Assembly: GCA_024707265.1 (NCBI GenBank)
Contig: JANQAB010000006.1
Location: forward strand, 647,796 to 711,795
Length of the DNA: 64,000 nt
DNA from: Sporocytophaga sp.
GTDB lineage: Bacteria > Bacteroidota > Bacteroidia > Cytophagales > Cytophagaceae
Direction: 5' to 3'
Part shown: positions 18,180-26,886 of the stretch, piece after piece
Position numbering within the stretch: position 1 is the stretch's first letter
Layout of the letters: each line of letters starts with the position of its first letter
The notes under the pieces: model-generated
What the model was told of the DNA's origin: nothing
Database searches by the model: none
What the model saw: the letters and a program-made list of their open reading frames with translations, nothing else
Program-made: the position numbers and the translations under genes

Positions 18180-18511
18180 AACTAAAAATAAATTTCAAAT
18201 AAAAATCAAAATATTTTATTTGAACAGAAAGCAATCCGAGTTTATACAAGCTCTTCAATTGCCCTAAATATCCAGAATTAACAATTTATATTTCATCAAA
18301 CTCGCGATTTCACGAATGAATTTAAGGTTTCACTATAGCAAGCCATTTTCGCAAATCAACGCATCCCTTTCTCTAAATACTAATCTTTGGTTATTGGCGG
18401 GCAAATAAGTATTTTAGAAAGAATTAAAATACAATATCCTAAGTTCAACATCTTGAAACTAGGTGGGGATTAGACATATTATTTACTTTAAATTGACCAA
18501 TAGAAAGATAA
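18180..18511. other. Intergenic region, no recognisable content
   Basis: The stretch is AT-rich, with no open frame, hairpin or repeat that I can support. It precedes the acetyltransferase gene and presumably contains its promoter. Confidence 0.5.
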
Positions 18512-18968
18512 ATGAATCTACAAATTTTGCATGCAAATGAAGGTGATTTGGAAGCAATACTAAACCTTCAAAAAGAATGTTATCAAACTGAAGCGGAACT
18601 TCATAATGAATATAATATCCCACCATTGACCCAAACTATTGAAGAAATTAAAACAGAAATGGGACAGGGAACGCTTTTTTTTAAAAGGCATGATAAATGG
18701 TCAAATAATAGGATCTGTTCGTGGATATTGCTACAAAGAAACGACATTTATTGGTCGACTAATCGTAAATAGGCAATTCCAAAACCAAAAAATCGGACAG
18801 ACATTAATGAAAGAAATAGAAACACAATTAAATAATTGTAATCGATATGAGCTATTTACCGGTTATAAGAGTGAAAAAAATCTAAAGCTCTATCAGAAAT
18901 TAGGATATAGAGAATTTAAAAGACAACTTATCAATCAAAATTTAACTCTGGTATATTTGGAAAAATAA
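18512..18968 (+). CDS. GNAT family acetyltransferase, frameshifted
   Basis: The first frame gives ILHANEGDLEAILNLQKECY and ends shortly after the run of eight T at 18675-18682. One frame over the protein goes on as GMINGQIIGSVRGY, then FIGRLIVNRQFQNQKIGQTLM (the acetyl-CoA-binding V-x-x-x-x-x-x-G-x-G/A region, here QNQKIGQ) and ends LYQKLGYREFKRQ, all typical of the GNAT fold. The joined product is about 151 residues, a normal length. One T too many or too few explains the break. The acetyl acceptor is unknown. It has no operon partner. Confidence 0.7.
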
Positions 18969-19132
18969 GATAACATAAATCTATGCCAGTAACAGGGATC
19001 ATTGCTAAAGGGGAAAAAGGTTTTTTTTGTCTATTAATTGAAATTATCCATTCTTTACTGAATAGCATTTTGGATATACCACAAGACGATAAAATATCAG
19101 AATAAAATCATTTTTTGAGTATTTTAGTATAA

Positions 19133-19897
19133 ATGAAGTTCGACAAACACCCTCCTTCTGAAAAACTAAAACCCTACATCAAACATTTTGTAGTGTCAGA
19201 GAACCTTGTCGAAAATGAATATAAGGTTTTTCCTTCTTCAGGTCTTGTCATCGGATTTCAATACAAAGGACAACTATCAACTATTCATAACAATACTGAA
19301 AGCAAACTAACCTCTGCCGGAATAACAGGTATCTCCGATAGTTATAAAATCTTCAAAAATTCAGCTAACATCGGTACCATCTTAGTTTATTTTACTGAAA
19401 TAGGATTTACTCATTTTTCTTCTAACCCTGCCAATGAGTTATTTAATCTGAGCATTGCTCTTGAAGACATTTTTGATAAATATGAAGTAAGAGAGGTAGA
19501 AGAAAAACTTGCCAGTGCCACAACCGACCAGCAAAGAATAAAAATTGTTGAATTATTTTTTCTAACTCAACTAAAAGACATCCATACGGACAAACTCATC
19601 ATAGAAGCTGTAAAGCTTATTTATCAGAGCAAAGGCACCATTCGCATTAAAGAGCTAAACGAAAAACTTAACATTAGTCAAAGTCCCTTCGAAAAAAGGT
19701 TTAGAAAAATTGTAGGCACTACAGCTAAAAAATTTGCTTCCATTATTCGCTTTAATTCTATCATTAATAACCTTAACAGCAATAAATCATTAACTGAAAT
19801 CTGTTACGAAAATAACTTCTTTGATCAGGCTCATTTTATTAAAGATTTCAAACAATTCACCGGAGACACACCTGAAAACTTTAAGAGGTTCCTCTAA
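19133..19897 (+). CDS. AraC family transcriptional regulator
   Basis: The 254-residue protein has an N-terminal sensor half of the DUF6597 style (KPYIKHFVVSE, FPSSGLVIGFQYKG, about 5-120) and a C-terminal AraC/XylS double helix-turn-helix (about 150-252, ending DQAHFIKDFKQFTGDTPENF). It likely senses a small molecule or stress and controls the adjacent DUF1398 gene; the pair is separated by 145 bases that contain an 18-bp palindrome. No other regulator of this type is in the window. Confidence 0.9.
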   Translation: MKFDKHPPSEKLKPYIKHFVVSENLVENEYKVFPSSGLVIGFQYKGQLSTIHNNTESKLTSAGITGISDSYKIFKNSANIGTILVYFTEIGFTHFSSNPANELFNLSIALEDIFDKYEVREVEEKLASATTDQQRIKIVELFFLTQLKDIHTDKLIIEAVKLIYQSKGTIRIKELNEKLNISQSPFEKRFRKIVGTTAKKFASIIRFNSIINNLNSNKSLTEICYENNFFDQAHFIKDFKQFTGDTPENFKRFL

Positions 19898-19964
19898 AAA
19901 ACGATTTTTTACAATTACAAATGTCTTTTAAAAAACACCTTTGCATTATACTCATTTTACAAAT

Positions 19965-19982
19965 ATCTGATAACTATCAGAT
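19965..19982. promoter_or_regulatory. Palindrome between araC-like and DUF1398 genes, candidate operator
   Basis: ATCTGATA and TATCAGAT form 8-bp arms around a 2-base centre, 60 bases before the DUF1398 start codon and 67 bases after the regulator stop. An operator for the regulator or another dimeric protein is an inference from position; AraC proteins more often bind direct repeats, which weakens it. Confidence 0.35.
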
Positions 19983-20042
19983 TGTATGCAGAATGAATTT
20001 ATGTAATTCAAAAAATCATTTAACCATAAAATTTTAAAAAAG

Positions 20043-20432
20043 ATGTTTACAATTGAACAAATCAAAACGGCTCACAGTAAAGTAAAATCAGGTGCAGAAT
20101 TTCCAGCATACATCCATGAAATTAAAAGTCTTGGCGTTACTTTCTATCAAACTTTTGTAACAGATGGTCACACCGATTATTATGGCTCCGACGACTATAA
20201 AACCTCATCATCTGCAAGGTATGAAGCAATATCCATTAATGATCAATGTGAAACTGAAGAGTTTAAAGCAGCCCTTAAAGCTCATCAGAATGGGCAATCA
20301 GACTTTCCGACTTTTATCAGCATGAGCGCAAAACTGGGTATTGAAAAGTGGGAAGTCTGTATGAATAAAATGACCTGTACCTATTTTGATAAAAATGGAA
20401 AAGAAATATTGGTCGAGGAAATCCCTCATTAA
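20043..20432 (+). CDS. DUF1398 family protein
   Basis: The 129-residue cytoplasmic protein matches the DUF1398 pattern: MFTIEQIKTAHSKVKSGAEF, GVTFYQTFVTDGHTDYYG, and a C-terminal CTYFDKNGKEILVEEIP. The family has no established function and is sometimes labelled phage envelope-like without good grounds. It has its own terminator and follows an AraC-type regulator, a combination that suggests it is the regulator's target. Confidence 0.8.
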   Translation: MFTIEQIKTAHSKVKSGAEFPAYIHEIKSLGVTFYQTFVTDGHTDYYGSDDYKTSSSARYEAISINDQCETEEFKAALKAHQNGQSDFPTFISMSAKLGIEKWEVCMNKMTCTYFDKNGKEILVEEIPH

Positions 20433-20459
20433 GAACACACTGCCTCTTAAAATTTTTAT

Positions 20460-20492
20460 GTGCGGAGTTTTTTTTAACTACCGCACTTTTTA
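20460..20492 (+). terminator. Rho-independent terminator after the DUF1398 gene
   Basis: GTGCGG at 20460-20465 pairs with CCGCAC at 20481-20486, followed directly by a T-rich run. It lies 28 bases after the stop codon. Confidence 0.65.
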
Positions 20493-20551
20493 CTTATTTT
20501 TATCTTAATTCATTTACAGGTCCATATACCGTTATGCATTTTTCCTTTAAG

Positions 20552-21298
20552 ATGAATAAAACACTTATTGTCTTTGTATTAGCCATTACGATCTCCTCCA
20601 GCACCTTTGGACAAGTAGGTGAAATCATTAAAGAATTAGGGGAAGTCCGGAGCAAGGAACGTTATTCAAACCTCGGTTCCAGTAATGGGGGTTCAGAATG
20701 GCTTTTACTGGAAGGTTTCAGGCTACTTGGCATTGGAATTTATAGTCTTCAAACATATGTTTTGTCTACCAGAGATGAACACCCTGAAGTCGTATCATTA
20801 GAGGGTTTTCTTCAGGGAGGTTATTATGGAAAATATAATGCAATCCTTCTCAACCCTCAGATCAGAGCTAACTGGGGAGCGTTCTCTACAGAGTTCAGAC
20901 AACAAAGTATAAACGATAATACAGGGTACCTGAATACCCTGGACTGGCAGATTATAAAACTTAATATCCCTATCTACCCAGTAATGATAAACAGTGGAAT
21001 GGGTTTTTCTCATTTAGATTTAGCCAACCAGACTTTTTTTGAATACACTTTAGGAGCACAAGCAAGGTTTTTAAAGAAACGTTTATACACAGAAGCAGTC
21101 TATAGGTCAGCTGACAGAGACAGAACTTCTTTCCGAAAAGAATTCAAAATCACTTGTGACTATGAATTAGGAAATAAACAGGTAAGAAACAGAGGAAGCT
21201 TCAGAGTGAGTCCATCTTTGGGTTTTGCTTATCAAAATTATTATGGTAAGTTTAATCAATATTACATTCTGGCTGGTATAAATATAAGATACTACTAA
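20552..21298 (+). CDS. Predicted outer-membrane beta-barrel protein
   Basis: I prefer the ATG at 20552 (MNKTLIVFVL) over one at 20534, because it places the signal peptide (about 20 residues, ending SSTFGQ) at the start. The rest of about 230 residues alternates short aromatic strands with polar turns (QGGYYGKYNAILLNPQIRANW, FRVSPSLGFAYQNYY) and ends in IRYY, a typical barrel-ending strand. No family name is recognised. It may be a small eight- to ten-strand barrel. No operon partner is visible. Confidence 0.65.
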   Translation: MNKTLIVFVLAITISSSTFGQVGEIIKELGEVRSKERYSNLGSSNGGSEWLLLEGFRLLGIGIYSLQTYVLSTRDEHPEVVSLEGFLQGGYYGKYNAILLNPQIRANWGAFSTEFRQQSINDNTGYLNTLDWQIIKLNIPIYPVMINSGMGFSHLDLANQTFFEYTLGAQARFLKKRLYTEAVYRSADRDRTSFRKEFKITCDYELGNKQVRNRGSFRVSPSLGFAYQNYYGKFNQYYILAGINIRYY

Positions 21299-21658
21299 AA
21301 ACTTTTATCTTTGTGAAAGTTCTCTCGATTGACCTTTCATCAGAAAATAAAAGCCAATTGAAGTTTCACCTTTACATCATTGATCTCCCATCTATTATTC
21401 AACTTTCCAGCTTGTCCAACACACCAGTTTCTCAGTTTCAGACTTTACCCAAACTCTGTTCTTAAAGATTAAAAATTGCTTCTAGAATAAACAAATTAGG
21501 GAAGATTAAGCTTTTAATTGCGAAACTCCTACCTTCTTCTTTGGATAATATTTCCCGTATGAATACTTTAGCAAAATCTAAAGAATTATATGCAATTAAT
21601 TTAGATCCTTTAAAAAAAATCATTCTGGCATCACTGTTAACAAAATAAAAATTCGAAC
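21299..21658. other. Intergenic region with an open frame lacking a start
   Basis: From about 21470 to the stop at 21648 the plus strand has an open frame of some 59 codons (with LGKIKLLIAKLLPSSLDN and LAKSKELYAINLDPLKK), helix-like in composition but without a good start codon. It ends ten bases before the NYN gene. It may be chance or the tail of a lost gene. Nothing else is seen. Confidence 0.35.
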
Positions 21659-22408
21659 ATGACAGACGATAAACTTGCAGTATTAATTGATGCGGACAAT
21701 GTACCGTATGCAAATGTAAAGGAAATGCTGGAAGAGATTTCCAGGTATGGTACTCCAACAATTAAAAGAATTTATGCAGACTGGACTAAACCAACTGTTT
21801 CCGGCTGGAAAAATATCCTTTTAGAAAATGCAATAACGCCTATTCAGCAATACAGCTATACAACAGGAAAAAACTCAAGCGACAGCGCCTTAATCATTGA
21901 TGCAATGGATATTTTATATTCAGCTAAGGTCAATGGCTTTTGCATTGTTTCAAGTGACAGTGATTTTACCAGACTGGCAACTAGACTCAGAGAAGCCGGC
22001 ATGACCGTTATTGGCTTCGGAGAGAAGAAAACGCCACAACCCTTTATATCCGCTTGCGACAAGTTTATATATTTAGAAATTCTAAAGAGCTCGCAACAAG
22101 ACACGTATAGCAATACCCAAAAGGCTTTAAAACCAAAGGTAAAAGGGGAGCCGCTGAGTAAAGTTGATGCAGAAACCATACAAATGATTATTGAAAGTGC
22201 TAATGATTTAGCCGATGAAAGTGGTTGGACTTTTCTGGCAAACCTGGGTAACTTTATCATAAAAAAGAAACCAGATTTTGATCCGAGAAACTACGGCTTC
22301 CCCAAATTATTACCCTTAATAAAAAATATAAACAAATTTCATATAGACGAGAGAGAGACCGGGGTTAACAACATAAGACATATCTATCTTAAGCTAAAAG
22401 AATCATAA
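21659..22408 (+). CDS. NYN-domain ribonuclease-like protein with OST-HTH/LOTUS domain
   Basis: The 249 residues hold an N-terminal NYN (PIN-like) nuclease domain (about 1-145): AVLIDADNVPYANV gives the first acidic residues (Asp12, Asp14), DSALIIDAMD the middle ones, and SSDSDFTRLATRLREAG the last, so the metal centre is intact. A C-terminal OST-HTH/LOTUS domain follows (about 170-249: IQMIIESANDLADESGWTFL ... LLPLIKNINKFHI), a fold known to bind RNA. The pair is the bacterial counterpart of the NYN-LOTUS layout in MARF1-type proteins. It probably cuts RNA in the cytoplasm; the target is unknown. Confidence 0.85.
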   Translation: MTDDKLAVLIDADNVPYANVKEMLEEISRYGTPTIKRIYADWTKPTVSGWKNILLENAITPIQQYSYTTGKNSSDSALIIDAMDILYSAKVNGFCIVSSDSDFTRLATRLREAGMTVIGFGEKKTPQPFISACDKFIYLEILKSSQQDTYSNTQKALKPKVKGEPLSKVDAETIQMIIESANDLADESGWTFLANLGNFIIKKKPDFDPRNYGFPKLLPLIKNINKFHIDERETGVNNIRHIYLKLKES

Positions 22409-22734
22409 GTGATGAATAATACTTATGAAGTGAGTTAAATATTATAAGCTATTATTATTTCGAAATAAATTAAATGGCCTAATCTTATTCATTTTTACGC
22501 AATTGAATTTTGTCCTCTTCCCTACAAATATTTTTGAAAGTTTTCAAATCAAATCCTACTCCCTTTCTAAACAAAGTAATTGATATACACCTTATAATAA
22601 ACCAAATGATATCCATCTAAACAACTTGAGAAATAAGGTATGCCCTGAAGGCGTTATAGAATTGTCAATTTAGAGAGAATTAAACATCTTTACATTTAAT
22701 GTAATCCTTGTTAAGGGAATTAAACTTCAGAACT
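22409..22734. other. Intergenic region with a candidate promoter
   Basis: A TTTG at 22509-22512 and TATTTTTG at 22529-22536 resemble the Bacteroidetes -33 and -7 boxes, although the 16-base gap is short. The CoA-transferase start is 200 bases further, so a long leader would result. No hairpin or gene is evident. Confidence 0.35.
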
Positions 22735-24000
22735 ATGAATTATACAACAGCAGAAGAAGCAATAAAAATACTTAAAAGCAATGACCGGGTTTTTATTCAC
22801 AGTGTTGCTGCTGCGCCAAAGATATTAATTGAAGCAATGGTTAAGCGGGCCGGAGAACTGAAGAATGTTGAAATCATTCATATGCATACGGAAGGACAAG
22901 CGGATTATGTAAAACCAGAATACAAGGACAGCTTCAGCTTAAAATCCCTTTTTGTCGGAGCCAATGTAAGGGAAGCAACGCAAAGTGGAAGAGCTGATTA
23001 TATTCCTATTTTTCTAAGTGAAATCCCAATACTTTTCAGAAGAAAACTTCTGCCTGTAAATGTTGCACTTGTACAGGTATCTCCACCGGACCGGTTTGGA
23101 TATTGCTCCCTTGGAGTTTCTATAGACACTACTAAAGCTGTCATAGAAACAGCTGAAACAGTGATAGCCCAGATTAATACTAGTATGCCTAGAACCTATG
23201 GGGATGGACTTATACATATTAGTAACTTTAATTTTTTGGTAGAACATGATTCCCCGATTTATGAAGCTAAAGTCAGCCCTCCTACTGAAATAGATAAAAA
23301 AATAGGATATCATGTAGCATCTTTGATTGAAGATGGAGCTACCCTTCAAATGGGCATTGGAAACATTCCTAATGCAGTTCTGGCATCCCTTACCAACCAT
23401 AAAAGACTTGGTGTACATTCAGAGATGTTCTCTGATGGTTTAATTCCTCTGATAGAAAAAGGAGTAGTTACGGGAGAAGATAAAATCATTGACCGGGGAA
23501 AAGTGGTGGCTACGTTTGCCATGGGCTGCAAAAGTACTTATGATTTTATGGATAATAACCCTGTTATCAAAATGAAAGAAGTAAGTTACACCAATGATGT
23601 TGCCAACATCAGGAAAAACAATAAAGTATCAGCAATCAACAGCGCCATAGAAATTGATCTGACAGGACAAGTCTGCGCAGATTCAATAGGCACCAAGCAC
23701 TACTCAGGTGTAGGAGGCCAGATAGATTTTATAAGAGGAGCTTCCTATTCAGAAGGAGGAAAACCCATTATTGCCTTTCCATCAGTAACGTCTAGAGGAG
23801 AGAGTAAAATCGTCCCCTATCTTAAAACCGGAGCTGGTGTGGTATCCACAAGAGCTAATGTACACTTTATCGTAACGGAATACGGGGTAGTAGATCTTTT
23901 TGGGAAATCACTGAAGGAAAGAGCAAAATTATTGACCAGTATTGCTCACCCTGATCATAGGGAATCCCTTGAAAGGAAATTCTATGAGAGATTCAAGTAA
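22735..24000 (+). CDS. Acetyl-CoA hydrolase/transferase family (acetate or 4-hydroxybutyrate CoA-transferase)
   Basis: I place the start at the ATG 22735 (MNYTTAEEAIK), not an upstream TTG. The 421-residue enzyme moves CoA between acetyl-CoA or another acyl-CoA and an acid. The family's N-terminal half contains VQVSPPDRFGYCSLGVS; the second half contains LQMGIGNIPNAVL, the catalytic glutamate in LGVHSEMFSDG, and GVGGQIDFIRGA near the end, with the final EYGVVDLFGKSLKERA. It could serve acetate or butyrate-type metabolism. It stands alone upstream of a small membrane protein gene. Confidence 0.9.
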   Translation: MNYTTAEEAIKILKSNDRVFIHSVAAAPKILIEAMVKRAGELKNVEIIHMHTEGQADYVKPEYKDSFSLKSLFVGANVREATQSGRADYIPIFLSEIPILFRRKLLPVNVALVQVSPPDRFGYCSLGVSIDTTKAVIETAETVIAQINTSMPRTYGDGLIHISNFNFLVEHDSPIYEAKVSPPTEIDKKIGYHVASLIEDGATLQMGIGNIPNAVLASLTNHKRLGVHSEMFSDGLIPLIEKGVVTGEDKIIDRGKVVATFAMGCKSTYDFMDNNPVIKMKEVSYTNDVANIRKNNKVSAINSAIEIDLTGQVCADSIGTKHYSGVGGQIDFIRGASYSEGGKPIIAFPSVTSRGESKIVPYLKTGAGVVSTRANVHFIVTEYGVVDLFGKSLKERAKLLTSIAHPDHRESLERKFYERFK

Positions 24001-24068
24001 GAGTAACTTGTGTGGTAACTCCTGCTAATTTAGCAATAAAAGGATAAACTATCAGATAACTAAAACCA

Positions 24069-24344
24069 ATGACAGTAAAAGGTATAGCTATAGTAAGTCT
24101 TTCAACCTTAACAGGAATGACAATAGCTATTATAGCTAACTTTTTTATTCTTGATAAAATTCTGATACCAGATCCATGCTATTATCACAATCACAAGACC
24201 AACATAATATTTGATATGTTCTACGACTTGCCTGCACATGAAGGATTCCACCCCTATCCTACAATATTCAATTTTATATTTACAATTGCTTTAGGGGGAA
24301 TGTGTGGGTATGTCTTTTCTTCAAAAAAAATAAGAATATTATAA
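24069..24344 (+). CDS. Small membrane protein of unknown function
   Basis: The 91-residue product has two membrane segments (about 7-29 and 68-84) joined by a polar loop containing YYHNHKT and YDLPAHEGFHPYP. The loop's three nearby histidines may bind metal, but that is speculation. It follows the CoA-transferase by 68 bases and precedes a Crp-type regulator by 50. I do not recognise the family. Confidence 0.6.
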   Translation: MTVKGIAIVSLSTLTGMTIAIIANFFILDKILIPDPCYYHNHKTNIIFDMFYDLPAHEGFHPYPTIFNFIFTIALGGMCGYVFSSKKIRIL

Positions 24345-24394
24345 TAAGGACTAATCAGAAATTAATTTAATTTTCACTTTATTGTCATAAGGCC

Positions 24395-24961
24395 ATGGAA
24401 CGATTTGAATACTTTAAATTCTTTCACAACATCAGCCTTGCTGACTATGAATTATTAACTCAAAACCTTAAAACCAAAATATTACGAAAAGGGGATTTAT
24501 TAACTGCTCCGGGACAAATACAAAAGGAACTATATTTTGTAAAGAATGGTGTTCAAATGTCTTATTTCGAAGCTCCTAATAAATCCCATGTTATTGCTTT
24601 TACATACTTCCCGAATCTTTGCGCAATGCCTGAATCCTTTTCGTTGCAGATGCCTTCCAGATACTATCTGTCTTGCCTTACAGATAGTGAGCTTGAGTAT
24701 CTCACTTATGATGAGCTTCAAAAACTTTTTGACCAATCTCAAGAGATAGAACGCCTCTTCAGAAAAATGACTGAAGCTGTACTGGCCGGGATGATCAACC
24801 GTCATATTGAATTGCACAGCATGAGTATAGAAGATCGCTACAAAACCTTTTGCCAGCGGAGCCCTCACCTTCTCCAAGAAGTACCTCATAAATACATTGC
24901 ATCCTACCTGGGTATTGACCCTACCAACTTCAGCAAATTGTATAACCGTGTAAAATTCTGA
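24395..24961 (+). CDS. Crp/Fnr family transcriptional regulator
   Basis: The 188 residues form a cyclic-nucleotide-binding-type beta-roll (about 10-120: LRKGDLLTAPGQIQKELYFVKNG) and a compact C-terminal helix-turn-helix (about 145-188: HKYIASYLGIDPTNFSKLYNR). The usual cAMP Arg is not evident, so the ligand is unclear, as is common in Bacteroidetes. It probably controls the hydrolase gene that starts 61 bases after it. A 22-bp perfect palindrome overlaps its stop codon. Confidence 0.88.
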   Translation: MERFEYFKFFHNISLADYELLTQNLKTKILRKGDLLTAPGQIQKELYFVKNGVQMSYFEAPNKSHVIAFTYFPNLCAMPESFSLQMPSRYYLSCLTDSELEYLTYDELQKLFDQSQEIERLFRKMTEAVLAGMINRHIELHSMSIEDRYKTFCQRSPHLLQEVPHKYIASYLGIDPTNFSKLYNRVKF

Positions 24962-24981
24962 TCTTGGTATATACCAAGATC
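24960..24981 (+). terminator. Perfect palindrome overlapping the regulator stop codon
   Basis: The 22 bases from 24960 read the same on both strands (GATCTTGGTA, centre TA, and its complement), and the first two lie in the TGA stop. As RNA it would fold into an 8-bp stem with a 6-base loop and is followed by TGTTATT, so it may be a weak terminator. As DNA it could equally be an operator of the Crp-type protein ahead of the hydrolase gene. Confidence 0.4.
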
Positions 24982-25022
24982 TGTTATTCATGCTGTTCCT
25001 ATCTTTGGTGAAAATAACGACA

Positions 25023-25880
25023 ATGCACTGGCTTGATACAACTGAATATCCATTTACTTCAAATTATTTTGAAATAAACGGGCACAAACTTCATTACATT
25101 GATGAAGGAAAAGGAGAAACGATCTTGTTCGTTCATGGAACCCCTTCCTGGAGCTTTGACTTTCGAAATGTCATCAAAAGACTCAAATCTAATTTTCGCT
25201 GTATAGCCATTGATCACATAGGTTTCGGACTGTCTGACAAACCTGAACATTATGATTACTCCACACAAAACCACAGTAAAACCCTTGAAAGTTTTGTGAA
25301 TTATAAAGGCCTTCAAAATATCACTTTACTCGTGCATGACTTCGGAGGGCCAATCGGCTTAAACTTCGCAATCAGACATCCTGAAAAAGTTAACAATATC
25401 GTTATACTCAACTCATGGTTATGGAGCAGCAAAGATGATCCGGAGTTTATTAAATTAAGTAAAATTCTTAAAAGCCCTCTACTGCCCTTCTTATACCGTT
25501 ACTTCAATTTTTCACCTCGTTATATCTTGCCCAAATCATTTGGAGACCATAAGCTTCCAAAGCAATTGCTCAAGCAATACACTAAACCTTTTGCCTACAG
25601 CACACAGCGCAATGGAACATTGGCTTTCGCTCAATCATTACTTCGTGATCAAAACTGGTTTCAGGAATTATGGAATAAAAAAGAAGTCATAGCAGAGAAA
25701 CCTACATTATTTATCTGGGGAATGAAAGATCCTATTATCAAGCCAAAATACCTTGACAAATTTTCTTCAGGATTTACAAATTCCAAGATAAACAGACTTG
25801 AAACAAGCGGACACTTTCCTCAGGAAGAACAACCTGAAATAGTGGCACAATCAGTATTTGAGTTTATGAGGAAAAGATAA
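25023..25880 (+). CDS. Alpha/beta hydrolase, haloalkane-dehalogenase-like
   Basis: I choose the ATG at 25023 (MHWLDTTEYPFTS), because the family begins that way. The 285-residue protein shows the oxyanion motif HGTPSWSFDFR, the nucleophile elbow VHDFGGPIGL with Asp as nucleophile, a later acid (WGMKDPI) and His (ETSGHFPQEE). An Asp nucleophile fits dehalogenases and epoxide hydrolases, but the halide-binding Trp after Asp and the Asn in HGNP are replaced by Phe and Thr. Dehalogenase activity is therefore doubtful; another hydrolase function is more likely. It is probably controlled by the adjacent Crp-type regulator. Confidence 0.8.
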   Translation: MHWLDTTEYPFTSNYFEINGHKLHYIDEGKGETILFVHGTPSWSFDFRNVIKRLKSNFRCIAIDHIGFGLSDKPEHYDYSTQNHSKTLESFVNYKGLQNITLLVHDFGGPIGLNFAIRHPEKVNNIVILNSWLWSSKDDPEFIKLSKILKSPLLPFLYRYFNFSPRYILPKSFGDHKLPKQLLKQYTKPFAYSTQRNGTLAFAQSLLRDQNWFQELWNKKEVIAEKPTLFIWGMKDPIIKPKYLDKFSSGFTNSKINRLETSGHFPQEEQPEIVAQSVFEFMRKR

Positions 25881-26016
25881 ATTCAGACTCACCATTATGC
25901 TTCTTTGATTAACGGCTTTTAAAAAGTATATTAGTAAGTAAAAATAAGTCAACAGTACCATTCATTTCTTCATTCAGTAAATTCAATTTACAACGGAATG
26001 AGAGTTAAAAGAAACG

Positions 26017-26856
26017 ATGAAACAATTCATAAATATAATTCTCCTAGTCTGCATACTGACAGGCTGTTCAAATAAAACTTCAAATATTGAGAAAAGGTCC
26101 AGTCTGATTGACAGCCTGAAACATAACTATATTCCTATTTTAATTGGAGTATGGGTCTCGACAGACTACATCAATGAAATCGAGAAAACTAAATCTCCTA
26201 ATAAATCATCAAGTAAATTGAATGGTATTGTGACAATGCTCATAACAGGAGATACCCAAGGTGATAGTATTCAGGTTGGAGCAAGTTGGAATAATCATGA
26301 GGGGTATAGTTTTACTACATATCTCAAACCAGGTCAGAATAAAAATAATTTACAGACCGATATTATTGATTACAAAGAGGCCTCAAACTTCTATGAACTT
26401 GGCTATGAAAAAATAGGTAATGAAACCAATCTATTTCTGTATCATTATGATAAGCAAAACAAACTAATTGATAAAAGGAAATTTACTAAGGTTGCCGACG
26501 AAAAACCTGACAATGACCTTGGCTGGGAAATTCAATATGTTGTTAACCAAAAATTAATTTCCGGAGATTTCCTCATTTACGACTCAATTAATAATACCAC
26601 CACAGTTAGTCTTAAAAGCAATGGTTCATTATCAGGACATCCTGACTTTAATGAATATTACATATATACAGACTTCATAGGTGGCCCCGAAACAAGCCTT
26701 GACAATATTTGCTTTAATTTACAATCTAAAAATCCCATCTGTTTTGCCTTTCAGTTTAATAATGACACTATATACCTTTATAGTACAAAAGGAGATGAAG
26801 AAGCTGGAGAAGATCCACAAATTGATCAATTAAAATATAGACTTGTAAAACAATAA
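26017..26856 (+). CDS. Lipoprotein of unknown function
   Basis: A type II signal ends in ILTGC with lipid-bearing Cys17. The mature part (about 262 residues) shows GVWVSTDYINEIEKTKSP near its start, a common opening in Bacteroidetes proteins that measure or bind extracellular ligands (lipocalin-like), and later beta-rich segments. No enzyme motif is seen. The gene is followed after 30 bases by an open frame in the same direction, and then a membrane protein, so the three may form an operon. Confidence 0.65.
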   Translation: MKQFINIILLVCILTGCSNKTSNIEKRSSLIDSLKHNYIPILIGVWVSTDYINEIEKTKSPNKSSSKLNGIVTMLITGDTQGDSIQVGASWNNHEGYSFTTYLKPGQNKNNLQTDIIDYKEASNFYELGYEKIGNETNLFLYHYDKQNKLIDKRKFTKVADEKPDNDLGWEIQYVVNQKLISGDFLIYDSINNTTTVSLKSNGSLSGHPDFNEYYIYTDFIGGPETSLDNICFNLQSKNPICFAFQFNNDTIYLYSTKGDEEAGEDPQIDQLKYRLVKQ

Positions 26857-26886
26857 CATACCATCCAGTAACTTAGTAAAGGATAA

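Noticed and set aside
20043..20432. Prophage gene suggested by the DUF1398 'envelope' label
   Set aside because: No other phage-like gene is nearby and the label is not supported by function.
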